Below, piece by piece: positions 1-5,498 of a stretch of DNA of 9,748 nucleotides (its first letter is position 1; every line of letters begins with the position of its first letter). The stretch comes from DASWIG01 sp965371445 (GTDB lineage: Bacteria; Acidobacteriota; Thermoanaerobaculia; Multivoradales; J023). The stretch lies in contig CBDUYN010000274.1 in assembly GCA_965371445.1 (NCBI GenBank), positions 1 to 9,748 of the forward strand, given 5' to 3'. Made by a program: the position numbers and the translations under genes. Below the pieces are notes generated by a model. That model had not been told where the DNA came from. It saw nothing but the letters and a program-made list of their open reading frames with translations, and ran no database searches.

Positions 1-1
1 G

Positions 2-496
2 GACCTCTGGAGCTACCGTCTGATTGACGCGCAGCGCCACCCGCTGGAGGATCTGTTGGGGGCTGACAGCCCTCTTCTGGGCCTCTTCCGGCTGGAGCGC
101 CTTGGCGGCGTGGCCGACCTCCCGGAAACGACGCGGGAGCTGAAGGCGACGCTAGGTCCCGAGGACGAGGAGCCGGCCGCCGCCTTCGTAGAGCTGATCA
201 ACGAGGTGGCGTTGCGCAGGCTGACCCCGGAAGGGGAACCGAGGATACGGATCGCAGACCTCGAGGAGGTACCTCCGATGTTGGCGCAGAGAATTGATGA
301 GATCACCCATGGCTGGGAAAAGCGCGGCCGGGAGAAGGAGGCCCCCGACATGTTCTTAGACCTGTTCGCCATCAAGTTCGGTGAGGTACCGCTCCCGGTC
401 CGCGAAAGGGTGGCTTCGGCCACCAGGGAACAGTCGGAGACTTGGGTGAGGCGGCTGCTCACGGCCGAAAGCCCGGACGACGTCTTCGACGATTGA
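2..496 (+). CDS. Rpn-family PD-(D/E)XK nuclease / putative transposase, C-terminal part (5' end outside window)
   Basis: The frame is open from base 2 to the TGA at 494-496, so the N-terminus and the catalytic PD-(D/E)XK core lie left of the window. What remains is the C-terminal half. It starts with the stretch LWSYRLIDAQRHP, resembling the segment after the nuclease core in Rpn/DUF4351 proteins. The tail (FGEVPLPVRERV ... WVRRLLTAESPDDVF) is the usual DUF4351-type end. Rpn proteins are DNA endonucleases linked to RecA-independent recombination and, in E. coli, to phage defence. The last 402 bases recur at 4516-4917, where N-terminal residues of the same family precede them, which supports the assignment. 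Nothing visible breaks this copy, but its catalytic residues cannot be judged here. The next gene starts 11 bases after the stop. The family call is from recognised motifs, not a search. Confidence 0.72.
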   Translation, partial: DLWSYRLIDAQRHPLEDLLGADSPLLGLFRLERLGGVADLPETTRELKATLGPEDEEPAAAFVELINEVALRRLTPEGEPRIRIADLEEVPPMLAQRIDEITHGWEKRGREKEAPDMFLDLFAIKFGEVPLPVRERVASATREQSETWVRRLLTAESPDDVFDD

Positions 497-498
497 GA
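97..498 (+). repeat. 402-bp direct repeat, copy 1 (partner 4516-4917)
   Basis: The two stretches align without gaps at an offset of 4419 with 11 mismatches, at 103, 127, 133, 174, 212, 238, 440, 447, 460, 463 and 475 of this copy. Eight are synonymous in the Rpn frame; three change residues (P/L, T/A, V/A). Bases 239-439 are identical in both copies. Similarity stops abruptly two bases after the shared stop codon. The pair flanks the small gene and the STAND gene. Confidence 0.95.
264..280 (+). promoter_or_regulatory. Internal Shine-Dalgarno and ATG inside the Rpn gene (copy 1)
   Basis: Bases 264-270 read AGGAGGT, a near-perfect anti-16S match, followed by seven bases and an in-frame ATG at 278. 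A start here would give a 72-aa C-terminal product (278-496). The SD lies in a 12-bp perfect palindrome, GGAGGTACCTCC (265-276), which as RNA could fold into a 4-bp stem with a GTAC loop and partly mask the SD. E. coli rpn genes are known to encode a short intragenic C-terminal antitoxin (RpnS), so the arrangement is suggestive. It also simply encodes Glu-Glu-Val-Pro-Pro, so chance is possible. Confidence 0.45.
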
Positions 499-507
499 TA
501 GGGCACC

Positions 508-705
508 TTGGCCGTCATTCGCCATCACCGACCGGACGCTTTCTTCGACGAGACCCAGCAGCAGCGCCTCGCCGACCTCATGGCCCGCTGGCGAACCGCG
601 CGCGACTCCGGCACCGACCTCCCGGCTGCGGAGCAGGCAGAGCTCGACGCTCTCGTCGAGGAGGAGCTTCTTGCCTCGCAGAAGAGAACAACCGATTTGG
701 TGTAG
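508..705 (+). CDS. Small 65-aa charged helical protein, unknown function
   Basis: The frame starts with TTG at 508, 11 bases after the Rpn stop, with only a weak AGGG upstream; the next in-frame ATG is at 580. The product reads as soluble and mostly helical: an N-terminal HHRPDAFFDE, a predicted helix around RLADLMARWRTARDSG, then an acidic helix AEQAELDALVEEELLASQ. There is no signal peptide, membrane segment or catalytic motif. I have a weak impression of similar short proteins beside nuclease or toxin genes, but I cannot name a family. Its stop (703-705) is 9 bases before the STAND start, so it probably shares a transcript with it and with the Rpn gene. It could be an accessory or antitoxin-like partner; that is position-based inference. 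The minus-strand frame over the same bases is Ser/Arg-rich and looks non-coding. Confidence 0.6.
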   Translation: MAVIRHHRPDAFFDETQQQRLADLMARWRTARDSGTDLPAAEQAELDALVEEELLASQKRTTDLV

Positions 706-714
706 CCTTTCCCC

Positions 715-3700
715 ATGAGCCCCCGCAGCCTTCAGGACTTGCAGAAGGAACTGGACCTACTGCTGAGGCGGCAGGAAACGACCGTAGGCGAGTACAGGAA
801 GAACAAGCTCGGGAAGAAGATCAAAGAGGTTCGGGAGAAGATCGTCGAGCTCCGCACCCGTCCGACGGCCCCGGGCGCCTACCGCAGTCTTACCGGTCAA
901 GGCGGCTATCGCTGTATGGCCGCCCACCCGGACGGCTTCGTCGAACGCCACCAGCTCGACGAGATCGCCGACCTCCTGACCGCCGAGGACACCGGCGTCG
1001 TCGGCATCACGACGGCGCTGCGTGGTGCGGGCGGCTTCGGCAAGACGACCCTCGCCCAGGCCCTCGCTGAGGACGATCGCGTCCGCCGCGCCTACCCGAA
1101 CGGCGTCCTCTGGACGACGATGGGCGACGGCCTTCGCGACGCCGAACGCGTCTCCCGCGTCCTCGACGTGATCCGTTTCTGGGATCCCGACGAGAAGCCG
1201 GTCTTCGACACCGTCGCCGCCGCGGGCGCCCACCTGCGCGGGCGCCTGGCCGGCAAGAAGGTGCTCCTCGTGGTCGACGACGTCTGGTCCTCGGCCGACG
1301 TCGAGCCCTTCCGCGCCCTGGGCGCCGGTTCGGCGCTCCTGATCACGACGCGCAACCGTCAGACCTTGCCGGCGGAGTGCCGGCGCGTCGACGTCGACGC
1401 CATGCGCCGCGACGAAGCGGTCGAGCTTCTGACCTCCGGCCTCGACGACGCGGACGCCGTCCTCCTCGCGGACTTGACGGAACGTCTGGGGAAATGGCCG
1501 CTTCTCTTGAAGCTCGTCAACCGTCAGTTGCGCGGCGATGTCGATTACGGCCTCGCGGTGCCGGCGGCGATCGGCAAGGTGGAGGCGCTGCTCGCCCGGG
1601 GAGTGGACCGCCTCGACGTCCGCCAGGACGTGAAGCGCGAGGAGGCCGTCCGGTTGACGATCCAGGTCAGCCTCGACTCCCTTTCCGACGACGACCGGCG
1701 CCGCTACCTCGAGCTCGCCGTCTTCCCCGAGGACGCCGACGTCCCTCTCGACGCCGTCGCCCGGCTCTGGCAGCTCGACGCCGTCGAGACCGAGGAGCTC
1801 AGCCGACGCCTCGCCGACCTCTCGCTCCTTCTGCGTCTCGACCTGTCGGCGAGCACGCTCCGGCTCCACGGCGTATTTCGGGAATACCTCCTCGCACAGC
1901 AGGACGATTTAGCAGGGCTCCATCGGACGTTTCTCGAACGCTGCCGTCCTCCGAGAGAGCGCTGGAAGGATCTCGCGGTAGACGACGCCTACGTCTGGCG
2001 TCACCTGGCGTACCACTTGGAGAAGGCAGAGGAGGCTACGACCCTGCGCGAGCTTCTCTTCGATTTCGACTACCTACACGCCAAGCTTGCCGCGATCGAT
2101 GTCAAAGCGTTGATCGCCGACTACGACGGTTTTGAGGACGACCGGGAGGCGCGGAGTGTCCAGGGGGCCTTGCGTCTGTCCGCGCACGTCCTGGTCCGGG
2201 ATGTTGGGCATATGATCGATCAGCAGCTTGCTGGGCAATTGTGTGGTCGTCTCATAGGAAGCGATGGCCAGGACGTCCGCCGGTTATCGCAAGAGTCTGC
2301 GAGGAGGATTGTGCTGCGTCCGCGGACTGCTTCGTTGGCACAGGCGGGCGGGCCTCTCTTTCGGACCTTGGAAGGTCACAGGGGGTCCGTCAATGCGGTG
2401 GCGCTCTTGGACGATTATCATGTTGTCTCAGCGTCCTTCGACCAGATCCTGCGGGTATGGAACATCGCGGCGGGCGATACAATTCAGTCGTTGGAAGGCC
2501 ACACCTCTGGACTACGAGCAGTGGCGATCCTCGACGAGAACCGCGTCGTCTCCGCGTCCGATGACCAGACCTTGCGTGTCTGGGATGTCGAGTTGGGTGA
2601 CACGATCCGAACACTGGAAGGCCACACTGATTGGGTCCGAGCAGTGACGGTCCTTGACGAGAACCGCGTCGTCTCCGCGTCCGATGATCAGACTTTACGC
2701 GTGTGGAATATTACGTTGGGCCATACAATTCAGGTGCTGGAAGGGCACGCCTCTGGCGTCGGCGCAGTGGCGGTTCTCGACGAAAACCACGTCGTTTCTG
2801 CGTCTCTTGACCATACCCTGCGCATCTGGGCCATCGAGTCGGGGGCGACGATCCAAACTCTGAACGGCCACAAAGATGGGGTTATCGCGGTGGCGGTCCT
2901 CGACAAGGGCCGTGTCGTTTCTGCATCCTTTGATCAGACTCTGCGTGTGTGGGATATCGCGTCGGGCGATATAATCCAGACGCTGGAAGGCCACACCTCT
3001 GGGGTCGCCGCGGTAGCGGTCCTCGACAAGGGCCGCGTCGTTTCTGGGTCCTTCGACCATACCCTGCGCATCTGGGACGTCGCGTCGGGCGAGTCGATCA
3101 GCGTACTGAAGGGGCACTCCTCTGCAGTCCTCGCGGTGGCAGTCTTGGACGAGAATCGCATTGTCTCCGCCTCCTTAGACCAGACTCTGCGTGTCTGGGA
3201 CATCGCTTCAGGTCGGACCGTCGCCATTTTTACTTTGGAAGCCGGGATCTGGTCGGTTGCCTTCGTCCCTGAACAGCAAATCGTCGTCGCCGGAGACGGG
3301 GCAGGAGGCGTCCATTTCCTGGACTTTGTCGACATTCAGTCCGAGGAGGAAAGCGAGATGGGAGATCGAAACGTCCGAATCGACGGCGACGCCCACGGCG
3401 CGACGATCGTTACCGGCGACTCCAACGTCGTCATCCAGAAAAACGTCTCGGCGTCCAAGGACGCAACCGACGAATCCGCGTCCTCCCCGGTCGACGCTAT
3501 CCTGATCACCGCCATCACCCGCGAACGCGAAGCGGCCCTCGCGGAGCTCCGCGCCCGGCAGCTCGATCCCGTCCTCACGGAGCACGGCGGCCGCTACCAC
3601 CACGCCTTCGAGCTCGAGCGCGGGGGCAAGGAGGCGCTGCGCTGTCTCCTCGCGCAGCCGTCGGAGAAGGGTCCGCACGCGACGCAGGCTCTCCTGAGCG

Positions 3701-4239
3701 ACCTCCTGCGGATCTTCGAGCCGGCGCTGGTGCTGCTCGTCGGCGTCGCCGGCGGGCTCGACGAGCGCGGCGTCGGCGAGGGCGACGTCGTCGTGGCGCG
3801 TCGGGTCTACAACTACGAGCCGGGACGCCTCAAGGCGGACGGGCTCGAGGAGCGTCCGGAGCCGTACCGCGCGAGCGCGCGGCTGATCGACCTCGCCAAC
3901 GCCCTCGACGCCGACGGCGCCTTCGCCGGCGTCCTCGGCGGACGGCGCCTCTACGTGCGCGACTACGCGAGCGGCGAGAAGGTGCTGATGGACCGGGGCT
4001 CGGAGCTGCGGCGTCGGATCCTCGAGCTCTCGCCCGACGTCTACGCGTTCGAGATGGAGGGGCACGGCCTTTTGCACAGCGTCTGGGAGGCGGCGCGGGA
4101 GTTGAACGTCCAGTGCGGTGTCGTCAAAAGCGTCAGCGACTTTGGCGACGAGAACATGCGCGACGGCAAGGACGAGCGGCAGCGGAAGGCAGCGCGTCGG
4201 GCGGTTGGGGTGGCGTTGGAGCTCTTGCGTCGGTTTTGA
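715..4239 (+). CDS. NB-ARC STAND NTPase with WD40 propeller and C-terminal nucleoside-phosphorylase (PNP) effector-like domain
   Basis: A 1174-aa multidomain protein. Residues 1-50 form a charged helical or coiled-coil head. Residues 75-395 form an NB-ARC NTPase: Walker A GAGGFGKTT (104-112), Walker B VLLVVDDVW (183-191), sensor-like LLITTRNR (208-215), GLPL-like KWPLLL (260-265) and an MHD-like LHG with His385, the usual Asp being Gly. Residues 396-545 are an alpha-helical arm. Seven 41-residue WD40 blades start at 552 and a degenerate eighth spans about 838-873. A linker (883-908; DRNVRIDGDAHG, TIVTGDSNVVIQ) leads to a PNP/MTAN-fold domain (925-1174) with VGVAGGL (1010-1016), FEMEG (Glu1115) and SDFGD (Asp1142), the positions expected for ribose binding and purine protonation. 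STAND proteins sense a trigger through their repeats, oligomerise on ATP and switch on an effector; PNP effectors in defence systems cleave nucleotides. Defence function is inferred. The ATG at 715 has no clear SD and may be coupled to the upstream gene. Confidence 0.88.
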   Translation: MSPRSLQDLQKELDLLLRRQETTVGEYRKNKLGKKIKEVREKIVELRTRPTAPGAYRSLTGQGGYRCMAAHPDGFVERHQLDEIADLLTAEDTGVVGITTALRGAGGFGKTTLAQALAEDDRVRRAYPNGVLWTTMGDGLRDAERVSRVLDVIRFWDPDEKPVFDTVAAAGAHLRGRLAGKKVLLVVDDVWSSADVEPFRALGAGSALLITTRNRQTLPAECRRVDVDAMRRDEAVELLTSGLDDADAVLLADLTERLGKWPLLLKLVNRQLRGDVDYGLAVPAAIGKVEALLARGVDRLDVRQDVKREEAVRLTIQVSLDSLSDDDRRRYLELAVFPEDADVPLDAVARLWQLDAVETEELSRRLADLSLLLRLDLSASTLRLHGVFREYLLAQQDDLAGLHRTFLERCRPPRERWKDLAVDDAYVWRHLAYHLEKAEEATTLRELLFDFDYLHAKLAAIDVKALIADYDGFEDDREARSVQGALRLSAHVLVRDVGHMIDQQLAGQLCGRLIGSDGQDVRRLSQESARRIVLRPRTASLAQAGGPLFRTLEGHRGSVNAVALLDDYHVVSASFDQILRVWNIAAGDTIQSLEGHTSGLRAVAILDENRVVSASDDQTLRVWDVELGDTIRTLEGHTDWVRAVTVLDENRVVSASDDQTLRVWNITLGHTIQVLEGHASGVGAVAVLDENHVVSASLDHTLRIWAIESGATIQTLNGHKDGVIAVAVLDKGRVVSASFDQTLRVWDIASGDIIQTLEGHTSGVAAVAVLDKGRVVSGSFDHTLRIWDVASGESISVLKGHSSAVLAVAVLDENRIVSASLDQTLRVWDIASGRTVAIFTLEAGIWSVAFVPEQQIVVAGDGAGGVHFLDFVDIQSEEESEMGDRNVRIDGDAHGATIVTGDSNVVIQKNVSASKDATDESASSPVDAILITAITREREAALAELRARQLDPVLTEHGGRYHHAFELERGGKEALRCLLAQPSEKGPHATQALLSDLLRIFEPALVLLVGVAGGLDERGVGEGDVVVARRVYNYEPGRLKADGLEERPEPYRASARLIDLANALDADGAFAGVLGGRRLYVRDYASGEKVLMDRGSELRRRILELSPDVYAFEMEGHGLLHSVWEAARELNVQCGVVKSVSDFGDENMRDGKDERQRKAARRAVGVALELLRRF
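2368..3228 (+). repeat. Seven tandem 123-bp units encoding WD40 blades
   Basis: Units start at 2368, 2491, 2614, 2737, 2860, 2983 and 3106, each encoding 41 residues from L(E/N/K)GH to the residues after VW/IW. All have exactly the same length. Nucleotide identity is high in places: units 2 and 3 share a 32-base identical run starting at GACGAGAACCGCGTC, and units 4 and 6 share a 22-base run encoding DHTLRIW. Variation clusters just after the GH dipeptide (RGSVN, TSGLR, TDWVR, ASGVG, KDGVI, TSGVA, SSAVL), the exposed side of WD40 blades. This points to recent internal duplication or conversion. Confidence 0.9.
3344..3360 (+). promoter_or_regulatory. Internal Shine-Dalgarno and ATG ahead of the PNP domain
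   Basis: AGGAGG at 3344-3349, then eight bases, then an in-frame ATG at 3358 (Met882). It sits exactly at the boundary between the WD40 propeller and the linker-plus-PNP section. Initiation here would give a free 293-residue protein with the whole linker and PNP domain. The bases also encode an acidic Glu-Glu-Glu-Ser-Glu stretch, so the SD match may be coincidental. It may mark a former gene boundary now fused, or a real second start. Confidence 0.4.
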
Positions 4240-4248
4240 GGCGTCGTG

Positions 4249-4276
4249 TCCCTGCCGGCTCTTGACGCCGCAGGGA
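4249..4276 (+). terminator. Bulged GC hairpin after the STAND gene (possible terminator)
   Basis: TCCCTG-CCGGC (4249-4259) pairs with GCCG-CAGGGA (4267-4276) with one bulged C and a 7-base loop. It starts 10 bases after the STAND stop codon. No T-run follows, so it is at best a weak or factor-assisted terminator. Its loop overlaps the -35 element proposed below. Confidence 0.35.
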
Positions 4277-4290
4277 TGAGTCTCGACAAT
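4262..4290 (+). promoter_or_regulatory. Candidate sigma-70-type promoter for the second Rpn gene
   Basis: TTGACG (4262-4267) and GACAAT (4285-4290) are separated by 17 bases, matching consensus at 5/6 and 4/6 positions. The downstream ATG is at 4327, leaving a short leader that holds a palindrome (4292-4310) and a GGAG 10 bases before the start. It is the best promoter-like pair I noticed in the window. Confidence 0.5.
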
Positions 4291-4291
4291 G

Positions 4292-4310
4292 CTTTACGCA
4301 CTTCGTAAAG
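4292..4310. promoter_or_regulatory. Perfect 7-bp inverted repeat in the leader (possible operator or mRNA hairpin)
   Basis: CTTTACG (4292-4298), loop CACTT, CGTAAAG (4304-4310). It starts two bases after the candidate -10 box, covering the expected transcription start, so it could be an operator or a 5' hairpin of the mRNA. It is AT-richer than its surroundings. Confidence 0.4.
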
Positions 4311-4326
4311 CCGGAGCCCTTCCCCG

Positions 4327-4915
4327 ATGGCCGAAGAACACGACAAGACCCACCGCCTTCTCTTCGACTTCCCGCGGATGATCAAGGACGTGATCCGTCT
4401 CTGCCTGGGCGGCGACTGGGTCGAGCGGCTCGACTTCTCCACCCTGGAAAAGGTCCCGGAACGGCTCCTGAGCCCGGAGCTGATGCGCCGCGAGCAAGAC
4501 GTGCTCTGGCGCCTTGCGCCTCGGCGGCGTGGCCGACCTCCCGGAGACGACACGGGAGCTGAAGGCGACGCTAGGTCCCGAGGACGAGGAGCTGGCCGCC
4601 GCCTTCGTAGAGCTGATCAACGAGGTGGCGCTGCGCAGGCTGACCCCGGAAGGGGAGCCGAGGATACGGATCGCAGACCTCGAGGAGGTACCTCCGATGT
4701 TGGCGCAGAGAATTGATGAGATCACCCATGGCTGGGAAAAGCGCGGCCGGGAGAAGGAGGCCCCCGACATGTTCTTAGACCTGTTCGCCATCAAGTTCGG
4801 TGAGGTACCGCTCCCGGTCCGCGAAAGGGTGGCTTCGGCCACCAGGGAACAGTCGGAGGCTTGGGCGAGGCGGCTGCTTACAGCCGAAAGCCCCGACGAC
4901 GTCTTCGACGATTGA
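4327..4915 (+). pseudogene. Rpn-family nuclease, copy 2, with catalytic core deleted and frame shifted
   Basis: From ATG 4327 the frame encodes a normal Rpn N-terminus: MAEEHDKTHRLLFDFPRMIK, then WVERLDFSTLEKVPERLL and RREQDVLWRL, ending about 62 residues in. The next conserved Rpn segment, with the PD-(D/E)XK residues, is absent. The sequence jumps to the C-terminal part, also present at 97-496, in another frame. The junction is a near-tandem 7-mer, GCGCCTT GCGCCTC (4509-4522). Translation from 4327 would run out of frame to a stop near 4716. The C-terminal part stays open to 4915 from a TTG at 4514 or from the internal ATG at 4697. So no full nuclease can be made, but a C-terminal fragment could be. 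The family's usual catalytic middle appears to be the only large missing part. Confidence 0.85.
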
Positions 4916-4917
4916 GA
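4516..4917 (+). repeat. 402-bp direct repeat, copy 2 (partner 97-498)
   Basis: Gapless alignment to 97-498 with 11 mismatches; bases 4658-4858 are identical to 239-439. The repeat lies in the same orientation on the other side of the STAND gene, so recombination between copies would remove 4419 bases carrying the small gene and the STAND gene. Confidence 0.95.
4683..4699 (+). promoter_or_regulatory. Internal Shine-Dalgarno and ATG inside Rpn copy 2
   Basis: The same AGGAGGT, seven bases, ATG arrangement as at 264-280, fully identical in sequence. Here it could express a 72-aa C-terminal fragment (4697-4915) although the full-length reading frame is destroyed. Confidence 0.45.
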
Positions 4918-4936
4918 CCCCGGAGCCAGGCGGGGT
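4917..4936 (+). terminator. Short GC hairpin between convergent genes
   Basis: ACCCCG (4917-4922) pairs with CGGGGT (4931-4936) around an 8-base loop, directly after the Rpn copy 2 stop. No T-run follows. Of the gap 4918-5000 between the plus-strand pseudogene and the minus-strand gene ending at 5001, this is the only structure I see. Confidence 0.25.
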
Positions 4937-5000
4937 GGTCGTCTCAAGCCGTGAACGGTTGGCGCTCGTCGCCGCCGTCGGGTGATAAAGGCGCGACACC

Positions 5001-5453
5001 TCAGAGCTGCCTTTCCAGCCTGGCCAGCAGCTCCTCGAACCGCCCCCGGTCAAACGCGTCCGGATCGTCGAGCGCCGCGAAGATGTCGTCGATCGTCCGC
5101 GCCACCTTCCTCGTGGCCATCTTTCGCTCCAGCTCGACCCAGCGGCTCAGCAGGCTCTGCAACGCAAACGCCGCCTGCTCCGCCGCCGTCAGATCCGAGA
5201 CGAAGCCCGCCCGCTCTTTTGCGATGCGGCGCATCATGCTCCGCACCTGGCCGCCCTTCCATTTCGCGCCGGTGAGCTGACCCTCGACCTCGTCGAGGAC
5301 AGCGATCACCGCCTTCGCCTGCGCGGCGACGTCTTGCCGGTTGCGAAAGCTCGATGCGGCTTTGCCGAGCTCTTCGACGGCGGTGTCGAAACGCTCCAGA
5401 TCGCCGCTGGCCAGCTCCGCCACCAACTGACGCAGCACAGCATAGCGCGTCAC
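5001..5453 (-). CDS. Unrecognised 150-aa helical protein
   Basis: I do not recognise a family. The product appears almost wholly helical and charged, with no signal peptide, transmembrane segment, cysteines or obvious catalytic motif. Features: LVAELASGDLERFDTAVEEL near the N-terminus, a central Trp-Lys-Gly-Gly turn (about residues 65-68), basic MMRRIAKERAG, then SRWVELERKMATRKVART and an acidic C-terminus DDIFAALDDPDAFDRGRFEE followed by a final leucine-rich helix. The start is GTG at 5453; the only SD-like run (AAGGGGGG, 5473-5466) is 12 bases away, a little far. It is the last gene of the minus-strand cluster, 45 bases beyond the cytochrome stop, so co-transcription is possible but not shown. 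The plus-strand frames over it are low-complexity Arg/Pro/Ser and look like shadows. Confidence 0.6.
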   Translation of the reverse strand: MTRYAVLRQLVAELASGDLERFDTAVEELGKAASSFRNRQDVAAQAKAVIAVLDEVEGQLTGAKWKGGQVRSMMRRIAKERAGFVSDLTAAEQAAFALQSLLSRWVELERKMATRKVARTIDDIFAALDDPDAFDRGRFEELLARLERQL

Positions 5454-5498
5454 GTGGGGCGGATACCCCCCTTGGTAACGGTAGCCCGCCTGCTTCCG

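Noticed and set aside
757..1869. 370-codon open frame on the minus strand opposite NB-ARC
   Set aside because: Its Val/Glu/Asp/Arg-rich translation has no domain, and it is the complement of a frame with clear NB-ARC motifs. GC-rich coding DNA leaves such antisense frames open.
1377..2135. 252-codon plus-strand frame within the STAND gene
   Set aside because: It translates to Arg/Pro-rich low-complexity sequence and overlaps a well-supported gene in another frame.
2368..3228. Regular 123-bp repeats as a CRISPR array or satellite
   Set aside because: The repeats encode WD40 blades in one continuous frame, with coding-type variation and no repeat/spacer pattern.
3208..4077. 289-codon minus-strand frame opposite the PNP domain
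   Set aside because: No recognisable domain; it is the shadow of the PNP frame, which has catalytic-site motifs.
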